Positions 1 through 6,318 of a stretch of 7,220 bases of DNA are shown here, one piece after another (the first letter of the stretch is position 1; each line of letters starts with the position of its first letter). Source of the stretch: M3007 sp037130425 (GTDB lineage: Bacteria; Bacteroidota; Bacteroidia; Chitinophagales; Saprospiraceae); contig JBAXTB010000302.1 of the NCBI GenBank assembly GCA_037130425.1, positions 1 through 7,220 of the forward strand. The letters are read 5' to 3'. The notes beneath the pieces were generated by a model. That model was not told the DNA's origin, did not search any database, and worked only from the letters and a program-made list of their open reading frames with translations. The position numbers and the translations under genes are program-made.

Positions 1-1
1 A

Positions 2-253
2 CAGGATTAGCAGACTTCGATTGGTAGAACCTTTTTACGTTGGCGGGCCTTAATCAACGCCCCCATCATCATCATGGGCGACGAACCGACCGGCAATTTG
101 GACAAAAAAAACAGCGACGTCGTATTCGGTATTTTTAAACAACTCTCAGAAGCATTTAATCAAACCCTCCTGATCGTCACGCACGACCAGGAGTTTGCGA
201 AAAACACCCATCGGATTATTGAAATGGAGGATGGACGGATTTTGAATCAGTAA
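2..253 (+). CDS. ABC transporter ATP-binding protein, C-terminal fragment (LolD/MacB/FtsE type), frame disturbed at window edge
   Basis: This is the C-terminal half of an ABC ATPase that would power a membrane partner, as in lipoprotein release or MacB-type export. Seen in the frame ending at TAA 251-253: a Walker B and D-loop segment PIIIMGDEPTGNLD (62-103) with the catalytic Glu at 83-85, and the switch His in LIVTHD (codon 182-184), then a normal ending EMEDGRILNQ. EPTGNLD is typical of the LolD/MacB/FtsE group. The upstream part is damaged: TAG at 8-10 interrupts the frame, and where LSGGEQQRVALARAL is expected the frame reads SIGRTFLRWRAL. Restoring one C near position 47-48 would give LARALIN, so small indels, or a deletion, lie in positions 1-50. 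This could be sequencing error at a contig end or real decay. The Walker A region lies outside the window. The family assignment is secure; the specific substrate is unknown. Confidence 0.8.
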
Positions 254-285
254 ATGATTTTCACGCTTTCAAAAAACAAATTACC

Positions 286-996
286 ATGTGTTTTTCCGCT
301 ACTGCAAGTTTTGGCGTCGGTGCAGCGCTGTTGGGTGTCGGTGTTGCGACCTTCGCAAAAGTGCAGGAACCAAAACAGTACCCCTTTGCTGCCATCCCGA
401 TCGTTTTTGGGTTACAACAATTGATCGAAGGCGTGGTATGGCTTTCCTTGTCTAATCCCGATTTTTTGGCGTATCAGCGCGTGGCGACCTACGCGTACCT
501 GACATTCGCGCAGGCGATCTGGCCGATTTTTGTGCCGTTTGCTTTTATGTGCCTTGAGCCGGATCCCAAACGCAAAAAGATCATGAAGTGGCTCACCGGG
601 ATCGGTTTGGTCATTGGCGCGATGCTTTTCAGTTATTTTCTTTCACAAACCGTAACGGTGGAAGCCGAGGCGCATCATATTCATTACGGCCTTCAAAAAC
701 CGGAAGGTTTTGCATTTTGGCACGGCCTACCGTATTTCATTGTAATCATGATCCCGCCGTTTATTTCCTCCATCCCGCACATGAAATGGTTAGCCTGGAG
801 CACTTTGGCATCTTTTATTGTGGCAAAAATTTTTTACTCGGCTTATCTATTGTCTGTGTGGTGCTTTTTTGCCGCAATTGTGAGCGCAATGGTGTTTTTG
901 CTTTTACACTTTACTATTTCCCGGCAAACCAAAACGGCATTTTCCCAAATACTTCCAGCGAGTCCGGTTTTTCCGCCGAAGGAATCCGAACGGTAA
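286..996 (+). CDS. DUF6629-like seven-helix integral membrane protein
   Basis: This 236-residue hydrophobic protein has no known biochemical role. The N-terminus MCFSATASFGVG and the block PFAAIPIVFGLQQLIEGVVW (residues 33-52) match what I recall of the DUF6629 family, and the Met-Cys-Phe-Ser start supports the chosen ATG. Probable membrane helices lie near residues 7-25, 33-53, 65-90, 102-120, 146-165, 168-190 and 192-210. A His-rich stretch AEAHHIHYG (127-135) sits between helices 4 and 5, and conserved-looking Trp and His residues (W145, H146, W193) lie near helix ends. No Shine-Dalgarno site is visible; the leader is A-rich. It starts 32 bp after the ABC ATPase stop on the same strand, so co-transcription is possible. 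The last ~27 residues, after the final helix, are polar and proline-rich and lie wholly inside the overlap with the opposing gene. They look like a read-through tail and not a family domain. Confidence 0.75.
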   Translation: MCFSATASFGVGAALLGVGVATFAKVQEPKQYPFAAIPIVFGLQQLIEGVVWLSLSNPDFLAYQRVATYAYLTFAQAIWPIFVPFAFMCLEPDPKRKKIMKWLTGIGLVIGAMLFSYFLSQTVTVEAEAHHIHYGLQKPEGFAFWHGLPYFIVIMIPPFISSIPHMKWLAWSTLASFIVAKIFYSAYLLSVWCFFAAIVSAMVFLLLHFTISRQTKTAFSQILPASPVFPPKESER

Positions 997-2260
997 GCAA
1001 GTTTTTGCCCGCTCTCAAACCCGCCGTCGGCACATAAGCCATGAGGCCCAGCGCCAGCGTTCCCGGTTTTTGGTGATACACCCAATCAGGATGCGCATAC
1101 AGGGAATCGTTCAGGTAGAGGTGGAAAAAGCCCGTCAAACAAGCCAGATTTGTACTGTCGTAACGTTCATTGCGCATGGCGCGCGGGATGTCGTGGGATA
1201 GTTTAAACGGTGGGCAGATTTTATTGAGCCGCTCATCCAGCATTTTCGGATACACCACATACACCTTTAGAAATGGTTCTTCAACCACATCAGCGGGCAA
1301 AGACACCAAAGGAAGGTTGTCATCTTCCGAACGCAAGTTATCATAATGCCCTGCAATTAATTCTGTTTGCGGATCACCGGCGGCATAATGGCTATGAAAT
1401 TCAATGAGATGAGACGATCGGAGTTCGCCCATTTTCCGCATGAACACCATAAAAACCGTACCCATGACGGCAACCATCAGTCCGAACATGGTGATATAAT
1501 AGCGCCGGGTCGGCATATTGGTCGTAAAAGTCAGGGTTAAAAACTGAATGGGTCGGCGCAGAAAGGGCATAAAAGTTTGTTGGACAACCCGATAGTATCC
1601 GATTGTATATTTGCCATATCGTTCGTCTCCGGCCGGTTTTCTAGCCAAGCGCGTTAGGATTAAAAACGCCAGTGTAAGTATTAAAACCCCATACGACACC
1701 GCTTTTCCGATCAGCGCGTGCCACTTTACCGGAACGTAATTTCTGCCAATTTGAACGGCATAAAAAATGAAATAATACAGCATCCCGATCATAGCGCCCA
1801 TCAGGAAAATCAGGAACGCAAACGAAAGCATTTGATTACACATTCGGTCGAGGCGAACAATGTAGTTTTCCAATGTTCCAAGCGTTTTTTCCTGGTATTT
1901 TTTTAAACTATCCGGCAAATTTGGTATTTTATCATACTGAATCCCTTGTGGATAAGCCGCTTGTAAACCAACCAAGGAGACCCAAAACGCGCGCGAAACC
2001 AAATGCGCCACAAACATGCCAATCAACAACCAACTCACCGTTTTAAAAAACGAATAAGCCAGCACTGGCAATTCCGCATTGCCGCCTGTCCAATTGGTCG
2101 ATAAATTATAATAAAAATAGTAAAACTGCTGCTCCACGATCTTCGGCAGGTAAGCCGTGAGTACGATGGATGCACCGGAGATAATCAACTCCAGGTTCCA
2201 ACTTTTGCCCATCAGTTCTTTCAGGGTCGTTTTCCGTTGCTCTTCCGATGATTGATCCAT
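914..2260 (-). CDS. Unrecognised five-helix membrane protein with C-terminal extracytoplasmic domain
   Basis: I do not recognise this 448-residue protein. The N-terminus is charged and probably cytoplasmic. Likely membrane helices are near residues 23-42, 65-88, 145-170, 183-203 and 254-274. The loops at 91-143 and 204-253 are rich in Lys and Arg, which fits a cytoplasmic location and places the final ~170 residues outside the membrane. That C-terminal part contains FHLYLNDSLY (379-388) and VPTAGLRAGKNLLTVRIPS (410-428), a pattern reminiscent of beta-sandwich domains; this resemblance is only an impression. The ATG at 2258-2260 is the first in-frame start, with 89 bp to the divergent mnmE start. 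Stop TAG at 914-916 lies inside the end of the opposing gene. Composition and residue usage look like a true protein. A CAATGTTA at 2280-2287 reads on this strand as TAACATTG, one mismatch from the -7 consensus, too weak to call as a promoter. Confidence 0.75.
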   Translation of the reverse strand: MDQSSEEQRKTTLKELMGKSWNLELIISGASIVLTAYLPKIVEQQFYYFYYNLSTNWTGGNAELPVLAYSFFKTVSWLLIGMFVAHLVSRAFWVSLVGLQAAYPQGIQYDKIPNLPDSLKKYQEKTLGTLENYIVRLDRMCNQMLSFAFLIFLMGAMIGMLYYFIFYAVQIGRNYVPVKWHALIGKAVSYGVLILTLAFLILTRLARKPAGDERYGKYTIGYYRVVQQTFMPFLRRPIQFLTLTFTTNMPTRRYYITMFGLMVAVMGTVFMVFMRKMGELRSSHLIEFHSHYAAGDPQTELIAGHYDNLRSEDDNLPLVSLPADVVEEPFLKVYVVYPKMLDERLNKICPPFKLSHDIPRAMRNERYDSTNLACLTGFFHLYLNDSLYAHPDWVYHQKPGTLALGLMAYVPTAGLRAGKNLLTVRIPSAEKPDSLEVFGKMPFWFAGK

Positions 2261-2272
2261 GCCGTTTTGTTT

Positions 2273-2305
2273 TTTGCAACAATGTTATGAAACGCCATAG
2301 ATTTG
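2273..2305 (+). promoter_or_regulatory. Bacteroidota-type promoter for mnmE (TTTG / TAnnTTTG)
   Basis: TTTG at 2273-2276 and TAGATTTG at 2298-2305 are separated by 21 bp. They match the -33 TTTG and -7 TAnnTTTG elements described for the primary sigma factor of Bacteroides and relatives. Transcription would start near 2312, leaving a leader of roughly 40 bases before the mnmE ATG at 2350. The -7 match is exact at all fixed positions. Confidence 0.6.
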
Positions 2306-2349
2306 CACCATAAAAAAGTCGTAAATCTTGAAAATCAACGACGAACACC

Positions 2350-3798
2350 ATGCAACTACCTGATTTTTCCGATACCATCGTCGCCTTGGCCACCCCGCCT
2401 GGCATCGGCGCAATTGCCGTGATCCGGCTATCCGGTTTAGGCGCAATAACGCTGACCGACCGCATGTTCAAGGGCAAAAAACTCTTAGAACAACCCAGCC
2501 ACACCGCGCATTTTGGTCGATTGGAAGACGAAAACGGGCGCATGGTCGATGAGGTTTTAGTGACCCTGTTTCAAGGGCCGCATTCCTATACCGGGGAAAA
2601 TACGGTGGAAATAGGTTGCCACGGTTCGCCGTATATTCAGCAGGAAATCATCCAGTTATGTATTAGACTTGGCGCTCGGCTGGCGCAACCGGGAGAGTAC
2701 ACAATGCGCGCGTTCCTGCACGGGAAAATGGACCTCAGTCAGGCCGAAGCCGTGGCTGATCTCATTGCTGCCGAAAGTGGCGCCGCGCACGACATCGCGC
2801 TTAGGCAACTGCGGGGCGGTTTCAAAACCGAAATCAGCCGGCTCCGCGCCGAACTCATTGATTTTGCCAGTCTGGTAGAACTCGAACTTGATTTTTCCGA
2901 AGAAGACGTCGAATTCGCCGACCGCGGAAAACTCAAGGCGCTGGTGGAAAAAATCCGACGTTACATTGGTTCCCTGTTGCAATCATTCAGCCTCGGAAAT
3001 GCGCTGAAAACAGGCGTCAGCACCGTCATCGCAGGCCGCCCCAACGCCGGCAAAAGCACCCTGCTCAACGCCCTGCTCAATGAAGAACGCGCCATCGTCA
3101 GCGACATCGCCGGCACCACCCGCGACACCATCGAAGAAGCCCTCAACATCCGGGGCGTGCAGTTCCGCCTCATCGACACGGCCGGCATCCGCGAGGCGCA
3201 AGACCAAATTGAGGCCATCGGCGTGGCGCGCACCATGGAAAAAATCGGCCAGGCCTCCATCCTGCTCTACCTTTGGGACGTATCCGCCATGACCCTCGCC
3301 GATGTGTACGCCGACCTCAAAGCCCTGCTTCGTCCCGACCTGAAAACCCTGGTGCTCTGCAACAAAATGGACCGAAATCCCTATTTCGACCCGGCCTGGC
3401 TGCTGACCACACCCGACGATCGCGTGTTTCCCTACCTGCTCGAAGGCGGGCCTGCGCCCATGGAAACCCTGGGTCTGGAGGCTGAGCAAATCCTAACCCT
3501 TTCGGCCAAAAACGGACAAAATATCCATTATTTACGCGAAAAACTCTTTGAAACGGCCGTCGGCGAAGGCATCAACTTAGAAAGCACGGTCGTCACCAAT
3601 GCCCGCCACTACGAAGCGCTCCAGGGCGCAGATCAAGCCTTAGCCGATGTGCTCACGGGCTTGGACACTGGCATTACGGGCGATTTTGTGGCGCAGGATA
3701 TTAGAAGGGCGCTGGCGTATTTGGGCGAGATTACGGGGGAAATCGGGGTGGATGATTTGTTGGGGAATATATTTGGGAAGTTTTGTATCGGGAAGTAG
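2350..3798 (+). CDS. mnmE: tRNA uridine-5-carboxymethylaminomethyl(34) synthesis GTPase MnmE (TrmE)
   Basis: MnmE works with MnmG to install the aminomethyl-type group on C5 of wobble uridine 34 in certain tRNAs, using tetrahydrofolate-derived one-carbon units and GTP hydrolysis in the cytoplasm. The N-terminal folate-binding domain starts with DTIVALATPPGIGAIAVIRL (residues 8-27). A helical region follows, with the inserted G domain carrying G1 GRPNAGKS (229-236), G2 GTTRD (255-259), G3 DTAG (276-279), G4 NKMD (338-341) and SAKNG as G5 (385-389). The protein ends in FGKFCIGK (475-482), with the family's essential C-terminal Cys at 479. All motifs are intact. At 482 residues it is about 25 longer than the E. 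coli protein, and the extra length appears to lie between G4 and G5 (about 342-380). The start fits the family N-terminus. Base composition shifts sharply at the 3' end. It is transcribed alone, divergent from one membrane-protein gene and convergent with the symporter. Confidence 0.98.
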   Translation: MQLPDFSDTIVALATPPGIGAIAVIRLSGLGAITLTDRMFKGKKLLEQPSHTAHFGRLEDENGRMVDEVLVTLFQGPHSYTGENTVEIGCHGSPYIQQEIIQLCIRLGARLAQPGEYTMRAFLHGKMDLSQAEAVADLIAAESGAAHDIALRQLRGGFKTEISRLRAELIDFASLVELELDFSEEDVEFADRGKLKALVEKIRRYIGSLLQSFSLGNALKTGVSTVIAGRPNAGKSTLLNALLNEERAIVSDIAGTTRDTIEEALNIRGVQFRLIDTAGIREAQDQIEAIGVARTMEKIGQASILLYLWDVSAMTLADVYADLKALLRPDLKTLVLCNKMDRNPYFDPAWLLTTPDDRVFPYLLEGGPAPMETLGLEAEQILTLSAKNGQNIHYLREKLFETAVGEGINLESTVVTNARHYEALQGADQALADVLTGLDTGITGDFVAQDIRRALAYLGEITGEIGVDDLLGNIFGKFCIGK

Positions 3799-3828
3799 GT
3801 CCAAACCAGGGTTTTTGGGGTTTTTAGA

Positions 3829-3850
3829 TTTGGCATTCGAAAAAGCCAAA
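3829..3850. terminator. Weak inverted repeat between convergent genes, possible terminator
   Basis: TTTGGC (3829-3834) and GCCAAA (3845-3850) can pair around a 10-base loop just after mnmE. There is no T-run directly downstream on either strand, and the stem is only 6 bp, so this is a poor intrinsic terminator. It is the only stem I see in the 91-bp junction. Confidence 0.2.
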
Positions 3851-3863
3851 CCCAACGCCCTCC

Positions 3864-3902
3864 TTCGATATTCTTCTGTTCGATATTCGTTATTCGATAT
3901 TC
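3864..3902. repeat. Three copies of TTCGATATTC at convergent gene ends
   Basis: Exact copies of the 10-mer TTCGATATTC lie at 3864-3873, 3879-3888 and 3893-3902, spaced 15 and 14 bases apart. A variant, TTCGTTATTC, overlaps the end of the second copy and the start of the third (3886-3895). Read on the other strand the unit is GAATATCGAA. I recall similar strings of GAATATCGAA-like words between genes in many Bacteroidota genomes, where they form dispersed repeats of unknown function. The third copy and the stop codon at 3890-3892 belong to the symporter gene, so the repeat supplies its last three codons. The spacers are too short and the units too small for a CRISPR array. Confidence 0.7.
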
Positions 3903-5599
3903 CTACTCGCGTCTTTCCTGAACACCGTAAACTGCAAGGCCAAACTAATAGCCATCACCAAACCGCAGCCCAGCGGATTGTACCACAGGAAGGCATCTTT
4001 GTCGACGCCAAAAAACAGGTACAGCACTGTAATTTGAGCCACCACAGCTGCCCAAAACACAGCCCTGCCCGCTACTTTTTTTAGGAAAAATGCCGTGAAA
4101 AAGATGCCCAGCATGGTGCCGTAAAAAATAGAGCCGATCATGTTAACGGCCTGAATCAGATTGTCGGGCAGTTTTACATAAGTGGCAAATATCATGATAA
4201 ATATGCCCCAAAACACCGTCGCGTAACGCGAAGCAATGAAATAATGGTTGTCGTCGCGGTCAGTAACCAGGGAGCGGCGGTAAATATCAGACACCGTAGC
4301 GGCTGTCAGCGAATTCAATTCCGAGGCTTTGGTGCTCCAGGAAGCGCAGAAAATCATGGCAAACATCAGTCCGACCAATCCCACAGGTAAGTGCGCTAAA
4401 ATGAAACTAATAAACACATAATCCTTATCTTTAGGATCGTGGCCCGGCAGGGCGTCTTTCGCGATCGTTTCGGCTTGTTGGTGCAGGCTATTGCGCTCTT
4501 TTTCAATGCTTTGCAACGTATTTGTCGCGGCGGCTTTGGCCGTTTCGTCGTTGCGTTTGAGGGCCGAGGTAAAGTCCATCAACGCCGATTGTTTTTGCAA
4601 AAACAGGGTATCGGCGCGGTTTTCAAGTTTTTTGAACGAAGCCTCCTGCGAAGTGGCTTCAATCCTGACCCGGTTTGCCTGGTTGAAATACAAGGGCTGC
4701 TTGTTGAATTGGTAAAACACAAACACCATCACCCCGACCGCCAATACTAAAAACTGCATGGGGATTTTTACAAACCCGTTAAACAGCAACCCGAACCGGC
4801 TTTCCCGCAGCGAGCGCCCCGATAAATAGCGCCCCACCTGACTTTGGTCGGTACCGAAATAGGACAAAAACAAAAACGTAGCGCCCAGCACACCCGACCA
4901 CACATTATAGCGGTCGTGCAGATCAAACGACCAGTCGATCACCTGGGTTTTGCCCGTCGCGCCCGCAATTTGCCAGGCTTCGCCAAGTCCCACGCCTTCC
5001 GGCAAACTATGTAACACCAAGAAAAAAGCGATCACCAAACCGCTCAGCATGATGGTCATTTGCAATTCCTGCGTGCGGCTCACGGCGGCGTTTCCGCCAA
5101 AGGTGGTGTACACAATCACAAAGGCCGCCAGGATAAAATTAGTAAAAGCCAGGTTCCAGCCGAACACCGTTGACAAAATAATCCCCGGCGCGTAAATGCT
5201 GATGGCCGCCGAAATACCCCGCAAAATCAGGAATAAAATGGCTGTAAACGTGCGCATCCGCAAATCAAAGCGCTGTTCAAGGTATTCGTAGGCCGTTGTG
5301 ACGCGCAGTTTGTAATAAATGGGCAGCACCACATACGCTAAAATCAGCATCGCAATGGGCATCCCGAAGTAAAACTGCACAAACTGCATCCCATCGGAAA
5401 ACGCCTGTCCCGGCGTGCTCAGGAACGTAATGGCGCTGGCTTGCGTGGCCATGATGCTCAAACCAATGGTCAGCCAGGGCAAATTGCGTTCGCCAGCCAG
5501 AAAATTTTTACTGGAACTGACATCCCGGCTTTTCCACATCCCATAAAAAATCACAAAAGCCAGGGTAAAAACGAGGACAATCCAATCGAGGATTTGCAT
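3890..5599 (-). CDS. Sodium:solute symporter (SSS family) with coiled-coil insertion
   Basis: This 569-residue inner-membrane transporter would import an organic solute driven by Na+. It has 13 probable helices near residues 5-22, 42-60, 72-95, 115-140, 150-168, 180-198, 235-250, 275-297, 394-425, 455-475, 485-505, 510-531 and 542-560. Family hallmarks are FLAGERNLPW (33-42), GGNAAVSRTQELQ (168-180), a FGTDQSQVGRYLS block (248-260) and MIFCASWSTKASELNS (415-430), which corresponds to the helix carrying Na+-site serines and ends in TATVSDIYRR-like sequence. Between helices 8 and 9 (about 300-392) lies a polar insertion rich in Ala, Lys, Glu and Gln, predicted to be coiled coil and, by the usual 13-helix topology, periplasmic. 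It accounts for the length beyond the family's usual ~500 residues. The substrate cannot be read from sequence. It follows the tail-anchored gene by 16 bp, so the two are probably one operon. Its C-terminus is made by a repeat unit. Confidence 0.92.
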   Translation of the reverse strand: MQILDWIVLVFTLAFVIFYGMWKSRDVSSSKNFLAGERNLPWLTIGLSIMATQASAITFLSTPGQAFSDGMQFVQFYFGMPIAMLILAYVVLPIYYKLRVTTAYEYLEQRFDLRMRTFTAILFLILRGISAAISIYAPGIILSTVFGWNLAFTNFILAAFVIVYTTFGGNAAVSRTQELQMTIMLSGLVIAFFLVLHSLPEGVGLGEAWQIAGATGKTQVIDWSFDLHDRYNVWSGVLGATFLFLSYFGTDQSQVGRYLSGRSLRESRFGLLFNGFVKIPMQFLVLAVGVMVFVFYQFNKQPLYFNQANRVRIEATSQEASFKKLENRADTLFLQKQSALMDFTSALKRNDETAKAAATNTLQSIEKERNSLHQQAETIAKDALPGHDPKDKDYVFISFILAHLPVGLVGLMFAMIFCASWSTKASELNSLTAATVSDIYRRSLVTDRDDNHYFIASRYATVFWGIFIMIFATYVKLPDNLIQAVNMIGSIFYGTMLGIFFTAFFLKKVAGRAVFWAAVVAQITVLYLFFGVDKDAFLWYNPLGCGLVMAISLALQFTVFRKDASRNIE

Positions 5600-5615
5600 G
5601 AGGGGATGTTATATT

Positions 5616-6194
5616 TTATCGAAAAGAAAAATAAATCAACACGGCAATGGCGAGCAGGAAAAAGAACCAGGCCCACAAACTCAAACTGTTTTCACGGTAA
5701 ATATTGAACATGCGCTCCATCAAATTCCGCCAGTCTATATCGCCGTAGCGCCCGTGGGTAATACCTTCGTAAGCCAAACAAAAATGTCGGCGATTGCCTT
5801 TGCGCGCCTGATCGCCGTGCTTGGACAGCACCATGAATTCGGGGTTCAAAAACGCCAGGTCAAACAACTCCGAACGGCCGGCAATTTCAAGAATCATGGT
5901 GTTTTGCCCCCCCAATTGCCGCCACGAACCTTTGATGATATTCCCGTCCATCACGTACAAATACTCGCCGCCCGCGTTAAAAATATGCAAAATGGACTCG
6001 TGAAACCCTTCATCGTCGCGCACTTCCCGCCAGCGTTTGCTGTGCCAAACCTCTGTTTCAACCAAATCCTCTCCATAAGCGATCACCTGCGGGATGATAA
6101 AATCGAGGTGGTCATCAAGCGAACCAAGCCCTTCCGGCAATTCGGGGCTAAACGCACGGGAAATATCGCGGCCTATTTGTGAAAAAAAATCCAT
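5616..6194 (-). CDS. Hypothetical protein with C-terminal membrane anchor, upstream of symporter
   Basis: I do not recognise this 192-residue protein. Residues 1-170 are polar, with an acidic N-terminal part (LDDHLDFIIP at 26-35) and a Trp-, Gly- and beta-prone middle (GGEYLYVMDGNIIKGSW, 75-91, then residues 97-124). The spacing of Gly-Ser-Trp, a Met-Ile-Leu-Glu-Ile strand and a Phe-Met-Val-Leu strand faintly recalls lipocalin-like small domains; this is a guess. Residues about 171-190 form one hydrophobic helix with no further tail beyond FR, so it is likely tail-anchored with the bulk on the cytoplasmic side. No signal peptide is visible. Its stop lies 16 bp before the symporter ATG, and it is the first gene of that putative operon. 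A long reading frame on the opposite strand is a shadow. It may modulate or assemble with the transporter, but nothing in sequence proves this. Confidence 0.75.
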   Translation of the reverse strand: MDFFSQIGRDISRAFSPELPEGLGSLDDHLDFIIPQVIAYGEDLVETEVWHSKRWREVRDDEGFHESILHIFNAGGEYLYVMDGNIIKGSWRQLGGQNTMILEIAGRSELFDLAFLNPEFMVLSKHGDQARKGNRRHFCLAYEGITHGRYGDIDWRNLMERMFNIYRENSLSLWAWFFFLLAIAVLIYFSFR

Positions 6195-6230
6195 AAACGC
6201 TGAGCAAACTGCATGGTTTGATTTATGCGG

Positions 6231-6257
6231 GGTAAAATTCGCGCAAAAAATTTTACC
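6231..6257. promoter_or_regulatory. 9-bp perfect inverted repeat in divergent control region (candidate operator or hairpin)
   Basis: GGTAAAATT (6231-6239) and AATTTTACC (6249-6257) are perfect inverted copies around a 9-base centre, CGCGCAAAA. Allowing a two-base bulge, the arms extend with GC on both sides (GCGG left, CCGC right). It lies 36 bp upstream of the minus-strand gene start and 61 bp upstream of the plus-strand oxidoreductase start, the position expected for an operator serving both genes. It could also be a transcript hairpin. No regulator gene is visible nearby. Confidence 0.45.
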
Positions 6258-6287
6258 GCTGTGTGTTTATTTTGCAGGTTTGCAGTT

Positions 6288-6295
6288 TAAATTTG
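6288..6295 (+). promoter_or_regulatory. Candidate -7 element TAnnTTTG for the oxidoreductase
   Basis: TAAATTTG fits the Bacteroidota -7 consensus at every fixed position and lies 23 bp before the ATG at 6319, implying a short leader of about 17 bases. No TTTG sits at the usual ~20-bp distance upstream; the nearest is 13 bp away at 6271-6274. The element may therefore be weak or depend on an activator. Confidence 0.4.
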
Positions 6296-6318
6296 ACCTT
6301 TTACCACAATCAACACGC

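Noticed and set aside
65..76. ATC triplet repeats in the ABC ATPase as a phase-variation tract
   Set aside because: It simply encodes the Ile-rich Walker B strand, and triplet slippage would not change frame.
588..1037. A 149-codon plus-strand frame overlapping the DUF6629-like gene
   Set aside because: It overlaps a gene with a recognisable N-terminus and seven helices, and its own product shows no domain features.
2983..3489. A 168-codon open frame on the minus strand inside mnmE
   Set aside because: It is a Gly/Val/His-rich mirror of the GC-rich GTPase domain; mnmE is certain on the other strand.
3809..3825. Tandem GGGTTTTT / GGGGTTTTT after mnmE, resembling telomere-like or quadruplex DNA
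   Set aside because: Only two G-runs are present, too few for an intramolecular quadruplex, and the tract is too short to mean more than local composition.
3864..3902. Possible CRISPR array from regularly spaced TTCGATATTC copies
   Set aside because: Units are 10 bases with 4-5 base gaps and part lies in a coding region, unlike any CRISPR architecture.
5598..6182. A 194-codon open frame on the plus strand opposite the tail-anchored gene
   Set aside because: Its product has no coherent helices or motifs and is rich in His, Gln and Pro as antisense shadows often are. The minus-strand frame has a clear membrane anchor and sits in operon spacing with the symporter.
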